From the NCBI GenBank assembly GCA_964345295.1, contig CAYFQG010000012.1, positions 1 through 40,540 on the forward strand: a stretch of 40,540 nucleotides of DNA, given 5' to 3'. The translations under genes and the position numbers were made by a program. This DNA is from JASBZA01 sp964345295 (GTDB taxonomy: Bacteria; Bacillota; Clostridia; Saccharofermentanales; Fastidiosipilaceae). Positions 1-7,472 of the stretch are shown one piece after another. Each line of letters starts with the position of its first letter. Positions within the stretch are counted from its first letter, which is position 1. The notes under the pieces were generated by a model. It did no database searches. It had not been told where the DNA came from and was given only the letters and a program-made list of their open reading frames with translations.

Positions 1-48
1 TGATTTGTAATCAGCAGGTCGGGGGTTCGAGTCCGTCTGCAAGCTCCA
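1..48 (+). tRNA. tRNA-Thr (anticodon TGT), 3' part only
   Basis: The window opens inside a tRNA gene. The right part of the anticodon arm is visible: a 7-base loop TTTGTAA flanked by TGA and TCA, which places TGT as anticodon (reads ACA, threonine). A T-arm with the invariant TTCGAGT loop, a 7-base acceptor strand, discriminator T and an encoded CCA at 46-48 follow. The T stem GGGGG/CCGTC contains a G-G opposition in its middle, which is unusual. The D arm and 5' acceptor strand lie outside the window, so acceptor pairing cannot be checked. Confidence 0.9.
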
Positions 49-53
49 TAGGA

Positions 54-88
54 AGACGATCGGGTACTTAGGCTCGGTCGTCTTTTTT
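54..88 (+). terminator. Intrinsic terminator after tRNA-Thr
   Basis: A 9-bp stem (AGACGATCG at 54-62 with CGGTCGTCT at 75-83, one G-T pair) is followed by a run of T at 83-88. It sits six bases after the tRNA CCA end and would end the tRNA transcript. Confidence 0.85.
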
Positions 89-95
89 ATAGCCT

Positions 96-521
96 CTAAA
101 TAAACAATAGGAGGACTCCTTTACCGTCATCCGCAATTTCGCGAACCATTTTTAAGGCTTCCAAAGCCTGGTCCAGGCTCATGCCCGGTGTCGGCTCGTC
201 GGCAATGATAACATCGGCATCTCTGATAAGGGCAGTGGAGACCAAAACCCGCCTGGCCATGCCGCCGGAAAGCTGGAAGGGGTAAAGCGTTTCGGTTTGA
301 GCCGGCAGACCGAAGCGGCTAAACAGCTTCTTTCTCTTTTCCGTAGGCTTGGGCCTTCCGGGGCCGTCGACCTGCGGACCTAGCTTCATTAGAGGGTCTA
401 AGTAGGAAACCGACTGGGGTGCTAAAGCTATGTGACTGCTTCGAAGTGCTTTTTGTTGGACATGGAGTAGGCTCCTTTTTAAGCATTTTGTATAAATTAC
501 ATATGCGTGTAATTTTATCAC
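96..521 (-). pseudogene. Remnant of a nickel/peptide (OppD/DppD-type) ABC transporter ATPase
   Basis: A 141-codon frame encodes only the middle of an ABC ATPase. Visible parts are a Q-loop (ALAPQS), a signature (LSGGM) and a Walker B (VIIADEPT). The Walker A domain is missing at the front and the switch histidine region at the back: the frame breaks off just after GVLL, where ITHD would be expected. Intact members of this nickel/peptide family are about twice this length or more. The first ~33 residues do not resemble the family. An out-of-frame ATG with a good Shine-Dalgarno (AAAAAGGAG) lies upstream, so the original start may have been lost through a frameshift or deletion. No permease or binding-protein genes remain nearby. 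It is almost certainly non-functional. Confidence 0.8.
494..515. promoter_or_regulatory. Perfect inverted repeat, operator-like
   Basis: AAATTACA at 494-501 and TGTAATTT at 508-515 form a perfect 8-bp inverted repeat around a 6-base spacer. It sits just upstream of the decayed ABC ATPase frame and of ridA. No U-tract follows on either strand, so a protein-binding site is more likely than a terminator. The binding protein is unknown. It may be the surviving operator of the lost transporter operon. Confidence 0.35.
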
Positions 522-563
522 ATTATTATCTGAAGATATTTTTATAAATTCCGGCGTTCACAA

Positions 564-572
564 TGGTATGAT
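564..572 (+). promoter_or_regulatory. Extended -10 element, likely ridA promoter
   Basis: TGG followed by TATGAT (567-572) matches an extended -10 box (TGn-TATAAT). I see no convincing -35. It lies about 33 bases before the ridA start. Confidence 0.4.
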
Positions 573-605
573 TCATCTATCTTGTTTGGAAAAGGAAAAA
601 TCAAT

Positions 606-986
606 ATGTGTTCTAAAAAAGTGATTGCAACGGATAAGGCACCGGCAGCTATCGGGCCTTACTCACAAGGCGTTGAGTTTTGCAGACTGGTTTTTGTTTC
701 GGGCCAGCTTCCCATTGATGCAGAAACAGGAAACATGGCCGACACCTATGCCGAGCAGACAAGGCAGTCCTTAGAAAATGTCCGAGCTATTCTAGAAGAA
801 GCGGGAAGTTCTTTGGATAAAGTCTTGAAGGTTACGGTGTTTCTGAAAGATATGGCTATGTTTTCCGAGATGAATGAAGTCTATGCCGAGTTCTTCCAAG
901 AGAATCCCCCGGCCAGATGTGCCGTGGAAGTGTCGCAGCTACCGAAGGGAGCCTTGGTTGAGATAGAAGCTATAGCGCATAAATAA
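606..986 (+). CDS. ridA: RidA family enamine/imine deaminase
   Basis: The 126-residue product matches RidA (YjgF/YER057c/UK114) in length and motifs: an N-terminal AIGPYSQG segment, VSGQLPID, the Q...N-rich middle, and the hallmark C-terminal stretch PARCAVEVSQLPKGALVEIEAIA. The arginine in that stretch binds the carboxylate of the substrate. RidA hydrolyses reactive 2-aminoacrylate and related imines made by PLP enzymes, releasing ammonia and protecting those enzymes. It acts as a cytoplasmic homotrimer. I place the start at the ATG at 606, preceded by AAAGGA at 591-596; an in-frame TTG at 582 would add eight residues with no counterpart in the family. The gene appears monocistronic, with a facing terminator 14 bases downstream. 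Confidence 0.95.
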   Translation: MCSKKVIATDKAPAAIGPYSQGVEFCRLVFVSGQLPIDAETGNMADTYAEQTRQSLENVRAILEEAGSSLDKVLKVTVFLKDMAMFSEMNEVYAEFFQENPPARCAVEVSQLPKGALVEIEAIAHK

Positions 987-999
987 GGCGTAAATAAAA

Positions 1000-1026
1000 A
1001 GGACATCTCGTAAAGCGGGATGTCCT
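1000..1026 (-). terminator. Terminator of the ktrB-ktrA operon
   Basis: An 11-bp stem (1000-1010 with 1016-1026, two wobble pairs, loop of five) lies between the convergent ridA and ktrA genes. On the minus strand it is followed by a T-rich tract (complement of the A-run at 993-1000). This fits termination of the ktrBA transcript. On the plus strand the U-tract is weak. Confidence 0.8.
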
Positions 1027-1034
1027 TAGCTTAT

Positions 1035-1679
1035 CTACTGGAATTCCTCAATGTCTTTGGTCTCGCCGATGAGGATAATCATGTCCCCGTCTCGGATCAC
1101 TTCCTGGCCCAGATTGGAGATAATCACTTCGGATTTACGTCGGATGGCCACGGCATTGAGGTGGTAGGTATTACGGAAGTCCAGGTCAATCAGGGTCCGT
1201 CCGAACCAGGACGGGCTGGCCTTGACTTCAACCAAGGAGTATTTATCGCTGAAGTGGATGTACTCCATAATATTGTTACCGGATAGGCTTCGGGCCAAAC
1301 GCACCCCCATATCACGTTCGGGGAAGATAATTTGGTTGGCGCCTAATTGCTCCAAGACGGTTTTTTGCATGTCGGAATTGGCCTTGGCAATAATTCTCGG
1401 GATATTATATTTTTTGGCCTGTATAAGAGCGATAATAGAAGATTCCAGGTTGGTACCGATAGCAATAACGGCCACATCGAAATTCGAAAGCCCCAGCTCT
1501 TCTACAGCCGATTCGTCGGATAGGTCACATTGGATAGCGGTCGTTACATGGTTGGCGATATTTTGGACTAAGTCATACTCCTTATCGACGACCATAACTT
1601 CTACATTGTGCTGGAATAACTCCATTGCAATGGCCGAACCGAAACGGCCTGCGCCGAATACAACAACAGATAAACGCAT
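1035..1679 (-). CDS. ktrA: Potassium uptake regulatory subunit KtrA (TrkA family)
   Basis: The 214-residue protein starts with an RCK_N Rossmann fold (VVFGAGRFGSAIA near residues 6-18, with an acidic residue at the end of beta-2 in VVDKE). It ends with an RCK_C (TrkA-C) domain from about residue 135. KtrA-type proteins form an octameric cytoplasmic ring that binds ATP/ADP and gates the membrane subunit KtrB; RCK_C often senses cyclic-di-AMP in Bacillota. The gene follows ktrB by 64 bases on the same strand, the usual pairing. The length fits single-unit KtrA/KtrC rather than the double-length TrkA of Proteobacteria. Confidence 0.93.
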   Translation of the reverse strand: MRLSVVVFGAGRFGSAIAMELFQHNVEVMVVDKEYDLVQNIANHVTTAIQCDLSDESAVEELGLSNFDVAVIAIGTNLESSIIALIQAKKYNIPRIIAKANSDMQKTVLEQLGANQIIFPERDMGVRLARSLSGNNIMEYIHFSDKYSLVEVKASPSWFGRTLIDLDFRNTYHLNAVAIRRKSEVIISNLGQEVIRDGDMIILIGETKDIEEFQ

Positions 1680-1743
1680 TCATTCACACTTTCTATTAGC
1701 TGAGACCTAGAGGCCTCCATCGGATTTTTTTACGTTCCTTATT

Positions 1744-3183
1744 TTACCCTATTGTGATGTTTGCTTCAGGATAACGGATGTGGCTGGGGCTGACCCTGTT
1801 GCTGATGGCCATGCCCAAGGTTAAGGGGCCCAAACGACCTGAGTACATCATGACGATTATTAACAGCTTTCCGATGGGCGTTAAGGAGGATGTAATGCCG
1901 CGGGTAGTCCCGACCGTGCCGTAGGCCGAGACGGTTTCAAAAAAGAGATTAATAAAAGAATCTTTCTCGGTCATGGTCAAGATGAAGGTAATCAGGGAGA
2001 TTAAGCCGATACTGACGACTACCAAAGACAAGGCCTTACGGATAGTCCTAATGGGAATATGCTTATTAAAAATGCCTGGCTCGGCCTGGCCCTTTAATGT
2101 ACTGATGGTTGTAATAATCAGCACGCCGAAGGTCGTTGTTTTAAGACCGCCTGCGGTAGATCCGGGAGAACCTCCGATAAACATCAAAAGTATCAGTAAA
2201 AATGCCGTAGAGTCACGCAGGGCGGGGATAGGGACCGAATAAAAACCGGCGGTACGTGCCACCACAGACTGGAAGAAAGACTGGGTGATTTTAACATGGG
2301 TCTTTTCTTGGGCCAAAGTCAGCGGGTTGTTAAATTCCAGAACCAGGAAGCCTAGGGCACCGACCAAAATCAAGATACCGGACATCAATAAGACAATCTT
2401 GGCATGGGTGGAAAGAAGCTTAAATTTTCTTTTTCTTATGATTTCTTGGGTGACAAAAAAGCCCAAGCCGCCGATGATAACCAGGGCCATCAGGGTAACA
2501 TTAATAAGGATGTCATCTCTTAAGGGATAAATAGAATCGCCCATGACATCAAAGCCCGCATTACAGAAGGCTGAAATAGAATGGAAGATAGCATACCAAG
2601 TCCCCTTCTTAAGGCCGAAGATAGGGATGAAACGGATCCCTAAAAGAATTACCCCGATACCTTCGACAATGAAGGTGAAAGTTAAAACATAGCGCAGCAG
2701 CCTGACGATACCGGTTAAAGACTCCACATTTAATTGTTCTTTCAGAATTTGTCGGGTTACCAGGCCGATCTTTTGGCCGATAATCATAGGAATAAGAGTT
2801 GCGAAGGTCATGATGCCCAGACCCCCGATTTGTATCAAGATAAGAATAATCAGCTTGCCGGCGAAATTGAAGGTTTTGGCCGTGTTTACAACGGTTAGGC
2901 CGGTTACACAGGAGGCGGAGGCAGCCGTAAAAAAGGCATTGAGATAACCTATGGAGTGACCGCTTTGGGTGACAAAGGGCAAGGATAAAAAGATAGACCC
3001 CAATAAGATGATGGCGGCGAAGCCCAGGAGTAAGAATAAAGGTGGATTGAGAAAGATTTGGTTTCCCATCTTTTGCAGCATTTCGGTTCGCTGTTTCTGA
3101 CGTGCCATAAATAAGTTTAAAGGTCTTCCTTTCCGTACCCTGACGTTATGGCCCATTATAACGATTTTTGCCTTCGAGGGCAC
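1744..3183 (-). CDS. ktrB: Potassium transporter membrane subunit KtrB (TrkH/KtrB family)
   Basis: A polytopic membrane protein with the four pore-loop repeats of the Trk/Ktr/HKT superfamily. The selectivity-filter glycines are visible in CVTGLT, CNAGFD, GGSPGSTAGGLK and GTVGTT. It conducts K+ (often with Na+) across the cytoplasmic membrane as a dimer gated by the KtrA ring encoded next. The start is uncertain. The longest frame begins at a GTG (479 residues) with no Shine-Dalgarno. An internal ATG giving MARQKQRTEM, about 25 codons in, better matches the short N-terminus of the family. The divergent tcdA begins 53 bases away, so both promoters must lie in that short gap, but I could not define them. 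Confidence 0.93.
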   Translation of the reverse strand: MPSKAKIVIMGHNVRVRKGRPLNLFMARQKQRTEMLQKMGNQIFLNPPLFLLLGFAAIILLGSIFLSLPFVTQSGHSIGYLNAFFTAASASCVTGLTVVNTAKTFNFAGKLIILILIQIGGLGIMTFATLIPMIIGQKIGLVTRQILKEQLNVESLTGIVRLLRYVLTFTFIVEGIGVILLGIRFIPIFGLKKGTWYAIFHSISAFCNAGFDVMGDSIYPLRDDILINVTLMALVIIGGLGFFVTQEIIRKRKFKLLSTHAKIVLLMSGILILVGALGFLVLEFNNPLTLAQEKTHVKITQSFFQSVVARTAGFYSVPIPALRDSTAFLLILLMFIGGSPGSTAGGLKTTTFGVLIITTISTLKGQAEPGIFNKHIPIRTIRKALSLVVVSIGLISLITFILTMTEKDSFINLFFETVSAYGTVGTTRGITSSLTPIGKLLIIVMMYSGRLGPLTLGMAISNRVSPSHIRYPEANITIG

Positions 3184-3236
3184 ACCGGTCGGCAGAAATT
3201 CTTATCTTTTAAAGCCTTTTGTGCTAGATTAGAAAA

Positions 3237-4001
3237 ATGGATGACTTAAAACACAAGGAAAAATTCGATGAACGCTTTTCGCGCCTGGCTCTTATTTTGA
3301 AAGATGAGGGGCTTAGGAGGCTGGAAAAGTCCACCGTAATGGTCTTAGGCTTGGGCGGCGTGGGCTCTTCTTGTGCCGAGGCTTTGGCCAGAGGCGGCGT
3401 GGGCACTTTAATCCTCTTGGATCGAGATACGGTTGAGATTACGAATATTAACCGTCAGGCTCTGGCTTTTATTTCTACTTTGGGTAAGGCCAAATCGGAT
3501 GTCATGGAAGCCATGGTTAAAGAAATCAATCCGTCTTGCCGGGTTTTCAGCCGGAAAGTCTTTTTGACCCCGGATAATATCCCGTCCGTTTTGTCATCTT
3601 TTCCCCGGCCCGACTATATCATTGACTGCATCGACACGGTTAGTCAGAAATTGGCTTTGGCCGAATGGGCTATAAGAGAAGAAATGCCCCTCCTGTCTTC
3701 CATGGGCGCGGCTAATAAATTAGATCCCACAAAACTAAGTTTTTCTTATATTGAAGACACCTCGAATTGTCCCTTGTCTCGAGTGATGCGTAAGGAGTGC
3801 CGCAATCGAGGCATACGAAAACTGGAAGTTCTTTATTCATCCGAAATCCCTATGAAGCAAGGGTCAGGCGGACGTGACAAGGCAAGTAATCTGGGGACCA
3901 TGAGCTACATGCCTCCTATAATGGGCCAAATGCTGGCCGGCAAGGTCTTGTGTCGTTTGTCCGGCCTAGAAACTTATAAGAATAAGAGCCGGATACGATG
4001 A
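3237..4001 (+). CDS. tcdA: tRNA threonylcarbamoyladenosine dehydratase (TcdA/CsdL, ThiF/E1-like)
   Basis: The 254-residue protein has the E1-like adenylation fold: the nucleotide-binding GLGGVGSSCAEALARGG near residues 38-54, then DRDTVEITNINRQ, and the DCIDTV segment. The C-terminal SGGRDKASNLGTMSYMPPIMG region, with KQGSGGRD just before, is characteristic of the TcdA/YgdL branch rather than ThiF or MoeB. TcdA dehydrates t6A37 in ANN-decoding tRNAs to its cyclic form with ATP. The stop overlaps the tatD start by four bases (ATGA), so the two are translationally coupled. Confidence 0.9.
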   Translation: MDDLKHKEKFDERFSRLALILKDEGLRRLEKSTVMVLGLGGVGSSCAEALARGGVGTLILLDRDTVEITNINRQALAFISTLGKAKSDVMEAMVKEINPSCRVFSRKVFLTPDNIPSVLSSFPRPDYIIDCIDTVSQKLALAEWAIREEMPLLSSMGAANKLDPTKLSFSYIEDTSNCPLSRVMRKECRNRGIRKLEVLYSSEIPMKQGSGGRDKASNLGTMSYMPPIMGQMLAGKVLCRLSGLETYKNKSRIR

Positions 4002-4822
4002 GCTTTCTATTAGATACCCACTACCATACGGATTTCTTGCCGGGAAAGGAGCTGCGGGAGGCTTTCTTGGAAGAAGCAAAGAAAGAGGGCTTTATACCGG
4101 TTCATATGAGCCTGATGCCCTCGACATTTGCGAAACTTTACGAAGATTTGAGCCTAAAAACGCCCTTTCTGGCCTTGGGCTATCATCCCTGGTGGATAGG
4201 AAACAGAGAAGAGGTCTCGAGAGAGTTAGATATCTTTCGTTCGGAACTTACGAAAACGCGCTATATAGGCGAAATCGGTTTGGATTTTAGCCCCAAAGGC
4301 CTGGAAAAAGCGAGTAAAGACCTACAAGAAGACGTTTTTATCACCATCTTAAAAGCAGTCTTAGCAGAAGTTCATAAGAGTCCTGCCCAATCTCCCTATA
4401 TTCTTTCAGTCCACGCGGTAAGGTCTGCCGGCCGAATTATGGATATCTATGAAGAGTTGGGCCTTTCCAAAGAAAAGATTATTTTAATATTTCATTGGTT
4501 TTCCGGTACGGGGGATGAACTTACCAGACTCAGAAAAATGGGCGCCTATGTATCTTTTAATGCTTTCATGCTTAAAACCAAGAAGGGTAGGTCTTATAGT
4601 CAGCAGATTGAGGAAGATAAGATTCTCTTGGAGACCGACCTGCCGGATGAGGCAAGTCTTACAAAAAAAGAAGAAGACTACCGGCTAAGCGCCCGGGCTT
4701 TGGCCCGAGAAGCAGCCAGTAGTCTTCAGTCTAGTCTGGATACCATAAGTAAGCTTCGCGGTGAAGCTATGAGGCTAAAGATAGAAGAAAACCAATCCCG
4801 CCTCTACTTTAGCGAACATTAA
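3998..4822 (+). CDS. TatD family metal-dependent hydrolase
   Basis: The 274-residue protein shows the amidohydrolase-like TIM-barrel metal ligands of TatD DNases: DTHYHTD at the start (HxH), GEIGLDF (Glu ligand), a histidine in SVHAV, another in FHWFSG, and the Asp in LLETDLPDEA. Family members are Mg-dependent 3'-5' exonucleases or repair-associated DNases. This one is more divergent than TatD/YcfH orthologues and could have another phosphodiester substrate. It is coupled to tcdA by an ATGA overlap. Its stop codon overlaps that of the convergent thiT by three bases. Confidence 0.85.
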   Translation: MSFLLDTHYHTDFLPGKELREAFLEEAKKEGFIPVHMSLMPSTFAKLYEDLSLKTPFLALGYHPWWIGNREEVSRELDIFRSELTKTRYIGEIGLDFSPKGLEKASKDLQEDVFITILKAVLAEVHKSPAQSPYILSVHAVRSAGRIMDIYEELGLSKEKIILIFHWFSGTGDELTRLRKMGAYVSFNAFMLKTKKGRSYSQQIEEDKILLETDLPDEASLTKKEEDYRLSARALAREAASSLQSSLDTISKLRGEAMRLKIEENQSRLYFSEH

Positions 4823-5388
4823 TTTTCTTTTACCTTGATAAGCGTATTGTAAAATCCTGCCAAGATAATCATGACAACGATACAAGTAGCGGTTTCAAAG
4901 AGGAAATCCGTACCATTAAATATGAAGGAGTAAAGATAAGGACTTTGGCCTTCGGGTGCGTACTGACCGTAATAGACAAAGCCTGAAATAAAGTGGATAC
5001 AATATCTTAAGAAAGATCCGACCAAAGTAGCTGCTACTGCCAGACCTATGGGCTTACCCATTTTGTGGTCCTTGGGAGCCAAGGCTCTTTGCATAGCCGG
5101 CTGGAAAAGGCCCGCCATACCGATAAGGCTGAACGAAAACAAATAATCGAGGAAGACCTGAACCGGACTGATGATATTGGCTTCACCCAATACAATCTGC
5201 AAGATACTCCACAAAAGTCCTCCCATGATACCGGGCCATAGACCACGGCGAAGGGACAGAATAATAAGAGGAAGCATCTTGACGGTGATTTTGAATCCCT
5301 TAGGTGTGGGGATAAAGTCCAGAATCATGGCCAAGGCCGCGAATAGGGCAATCTCGATTAAAATTTGCAATCTCTTATTGTTCTGCAT
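4819..5388 (-). CDS. thiT: Thiamine transporter S-component ThiT (ECF family)
   Basis: The 189-residue, highly hydrophobic protein has about six membrane segments. It carries the N-terminal ALAMILDFIP segment and the K...LPLIILSLRRGLWPGIMGG region typical of ThiT. ThiT binds thiamine with nanomolar affinity and docks onto a shared EcfT/EcfA/EcfA' module, which is not encoded here. The start ATG is preceded by AAGGAGA at 8-base spacing. A TPP riboswitch and a perfect anti-Shine-Dalgarno sequence lie directly upstream, which confirms a thiamine role and shows how the gene is controlled. Confidence 0.95.
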   Translation of the reverse strand: MQNNKRLQILIEIALFAALAMILDFIPTPKGFKITVKMLPLIILSLRRGLWPGIMGGLLWSILQIVLGEANIISPVQVFLDYLFSFSLIGMAGLFQPAMQRALAPKDHKMGKPIGLAVAATLVGSFLRYCIHFISGFVYYGQYAPEGQSPYLYSFIFNGTDFLFETATCIVVMIILAGFYNTLIKVKEN

Positions 5389-5394
5389 AAAAAA

Positions 5395-5416
5395 TCTCCT
5401 TCTAAATACAAGGAGA
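5395..5416 (-). promoter_or_regulatory. Shine-Dalgarno-sequestering hairpin of thiT
   Basis: Read on the minus strand, TCTCCTT (complement of 5410-5416) is perfectly complementary to AAGGAGA (complement of 5395-5401), the thiT ribosome binding site, with an 8-base loop. It lies between the TPP aptamer and the start codon. This is the expected expression platform of a riboswitch acting on translation: TPP binding would free the anti-SD strand to hide the ribosome site. Confidence 0.75.
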
Positions 5417-5436
5417 CGCCGATGACTTCGCTAACC

Positions 5437-5515
5437 GGAAACGATTTCGACGCAAGTACTAACTTGATCCGATCGTGAGGGTATAATCTCAGCCTCGGGG
5501 GCACCCCTTGTTTCT
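5437..5515 (-). ncRNA. TPP riboswitch (THI element) aptamer
   Basis: On the minus strand the region contains the conserved GGGGTGCC near the 5' side, GCTGAGA (CTGAGA is the complement of 5487-5492), ACCCT, a GATC...GATC segment and TGCGTCGAAA in place of the usual AGCGTAGGGA. A closing P1 helix can be drawn between GAAAC (complement of 5510-5514) and GTTTC (complement of 5438-5442). These match the thiamine pyrophosphate riboswitch order of P2/P3 and P4/P5 elements. It is correctly oriented 48 bases upstream of thiT. Confidence 0.92.
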
Positions 5516-5530
5516 CTAAATACTCTATCG

Positions 5531-5559
5531 AGGATAGGTTTCATCAAACACTTTGTCAA
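5531..5559 (-). promoter_or_regulatory. Sigma-A-type promoter of thiT
   Basis: On the minus strand, TTGACA (complement of 5554-5559) is followed by a 17-base spacer and TATCCT (complement of 5531-5536). Transcription would begin just upstream of the TPP aptamer. Confidence 0.75.
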
Positions 5560-5633
5560 GAAAACCACACAGTTTCAGATTGTTTTCACATTTGCTTAAT
5601 GCTGTAGACAGATTTCTAGTGTTTAATATAGTT

Positions 5634-5664
5634 GTAGCAAAAAGATTTGCTACTCCTCTTTTTT
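5634..5664 (+). terminator. First plus-strand hairpin with U-tract in the thiT-fhs gap
   Basis: GTAGCAAA (5634-5641) pairs perfectly with TTTGCTAC (5646-5653) around a four-base loop, followed by TCCTC and six T at 5659-5664. It looks like an intrinsic terminator or attenuator on the plus strand, but no coding gene precedes it. Confidence 0.5.
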
Positions 5665-5687
5665 CATTATTTTTCTCCTCTTGCTTA

Positions 5688-5723
5688 GGGCCTCGGTTGT
5701 GGCTACCGGGGTCCTTTCTTTTT
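5688..5723 (+). terminator. Second plus-strand intrinsic terminator in the thiT-fhs gap
   Basis: GGGCCTCGG (5688-5696) pairs with CCGGGGTCC (5706-5714), including two wobble pairs, around a nine-base loop. TTTCTTTTT follows at 5715-5723. It is a strong terminator-like element just before the fhs -10 box. A 62-codon frame that runs across both hairpins has no ribosome site or recognisable product, so the transcript being ended, if any, is non-coding. Confidence 0.65.
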
Positions 5724-5736
5724 GGCCTGAATTCTC

Positions 5737-5742
5737 TATAAT
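5737..5742 (+). promoter_or_regulatory. -10 box of the fhs promoter
   Basis: A consensus TATAAT lies 47 bases before the fhs start, just after the second terminator. At the right distance upstream I see only a T-rich sequence and no clear -35. Confidence 0.5.
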
Positions 5743-5789
5743 GTTAAAGGATTAGTCCGTTTATTTTTTTTTCATGCGAAGGAGAATCT

Positions 5790-7457
5790 ATGAAAACAGA
5801 TGTCCAGATTGCACAAGAAACCACCCTTTTGCCTATTCAGACCATAGCGGATAAGCTGGGTCTTCGATCGGAGGAAATCTTACCTTACGGTCATGACAAG
5901 GCAAAAATAAACCTGGAAGCCTTAGACGAAAGAGAAAATCAAGAAGACGGTAAACTTATTCTGGTAACCGCCATCAACCCAACACCGGCCGGTGAAGGGA
6001 AGACCACGACCAATGTCGGTTTATCCATGGCCCTTAATAAGTTGGGGTATAAGGCTATCACCACCTTACGTGAACCGTCCCTGGGTCCCTGTTTCGGGAT
6101 TAAGGGCGGAGCAGCCGGCGGAGGCTATGCCCAGGTCCTTCCCATGGAAGATATTAATCTACACTTTACCGGAGATTTTCACGCCATTACCTCGGCGCAT
6201 AATCTTTTGGCCGCCATGGTCGATAACAGCCTCCACCAGGGTAACCCCTTAAATATGGACCCTAAGCGTATCGTGTGGAATCGTGTTCTGGACATGAACG
6301 ACCGTGCCCTTCGAAATATCGTGATCGGTATGGGTAAGAGAGGCGACGGTGTGGTCCGTGAATCCTCCTTTGATATTACGGTTGCGTCGGAAATTATGGC
6401 CATCTTGTGCCTGGCCAATGACATGGAAGACCTTAAAGACCGCTTAGGCCGTATGGTTGTAGCCTATACTTATGATAATAAGGAAGTTGTGGCCAAAGAT
6501 TTAGGTGCCGTCGGAGCTATGGCACTTCTTCTGAAAGACGCCATTAAACCCAACCTGGTTCAGACGACCGAGAACACGCCGGCCCTGATTCACGGCGGTC
6601 CCTTCGCCAACATCGCCCACGGCTGTAACTCCGTCCTGGCAACGAAGATGGGCTTAAAGTTAGCCGACTACTGCGTTACGGAAGCAGGCTTCGGTGCCGA
6701 CTTGGGTGCCGAGAAATTCTTGGATATCGTCTGTCCTCAAGCAGGACTCAAACCGGATGCCATTGTTTTAGTTGCGACCATCAGAGCCCTTAAGATGAAC
6801 GGCGGTGTGGCCAAAGACGATTTGGACCACGAAGATCTGGAAGCTTTGGATAAGGGCTTGGCCAACTTGCTGCAACATATTGAAAACCTACAAAAATACG
6901 GTGTGGGCCTGGTTGTTGCCATCAACCGTTTCCCCACCGATACGGAAGCGGAGATTGAATTACTAAGAGACAAGGTCAGCCAGTCCGGTATTGAGATCGT
7001 TCTTTCCGAAGTCTTTGCCAAAGGCGGTGAGGGCGGTTTGGATTTGGCCCGGGCTGTGGTAGACTTATGTAACAAGCCCAGCCACTATATGCCGCTTTAT
7101 AGTCCCGACATGACGCTTCGCCAAAAGATGAACACCGTGGCTAAGGAAATCTACCGGGCAGGTGATGTGGTTTATCAGAAAGGTGTTATTTCTAAGCTCA
7201 AGAAGTTTGAGCGCATGGGCGCTGGGGATTTACCCATCTGTGTGGCCAAAACACAATATTCTTTCTCGGACGACCCCAAGAAATTAGGGGCACCTAAGGA
7301 TTTCGCGCTGACTGTCCGCGACGTCAAAATCAGTGCGGGTGCAGGTTTTGTGGTTTTCCTGACCGGAGAGATTATGACCATGCCGGGTCTTCCTAAAGAC
7401 CCTCAGGCCGTCCACATGGATATCCTGGAAGACGGTACTATTATCGGATTATCTTAA
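5790..7457 (+). CDS. fhs: Formate--tetrahydrofolate ligase
   Basis: The 555-residue protein is a full-length formyl-THF synthetase. It carries the P-loop TPAGEGKTT near residue 66, the EPSLGPCFGIKGGAAGGGYAQV block, HFTGDFHAI, and the C-terminal MTMPGLPKDP. It makes 10-formyl-THF from formate, THF and ATP, feeding purine and formyl-methionine synthesis; in acetogens and purinolytic clostridia it also serves C1 metabolism. The ATG is preceded by GAAGGAGA. The gene is followed after 15 bases by the topoisomerase pair and may be co-transcribed with it. No other Wood-Ljungdahl genes are in view, so acetogenesis cannot be claimed. Confidence 0.97.
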   Translation: MKTDVQIAQETTLLPIQTIADKLGLRSEEILPYGHDKAKINLEALDERENQEDGKLILVTAINPTPAGEGKTTTNVGLSMALNKLGYKAITTLREPSLGPCFGIKGGAAGGGYAQVLPMEDINLHFTGDFHAITSAHNLLAAMVDNSLHQGNPLNMDPKRIVWNRVLDMNDRALRNIVIGMGKRGDGVVRESSFDITVASEIMAILCLANDMEDLKDRLGRMVVAYTYDNKEVVAKDLGAVGAMALLLKDAIKPNLVQTTENTPALIHGGPFANIAHGCNSVLATKMGLKLADYCVTEAGFGADLGAEKFLDIVCPQAGLKPDAIVLVATIRALKMNGGVAKDDLDHEDLEALDKGLANLLQHIENLQKYGVGLVVAINRFPTDTEAEIELLRDKVSQSGIEIVLSEVFAKGGEGGLDLARAVVDLCNKPSHYMPLYSPDMTLRQKMNTVAKEIYRAGDVVYQKGVISKLKKFERMGAGDLPICVAKTQYSFSDDPKKLGAPKDFALTVRDVKISAGAGFVVFLTGEIMTMPGLPKDPQAVHMDILEDGTIIGLS

Positions 7458-7472
7458 AACATAGGAGACTAC

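Noticed and set aside
5553..5741. 62-codon plus-strand frame in the thiT-fhs gap
   Set aside because: It crosses both terminator hairpins, has no ribosome site and no recognisable sequence.
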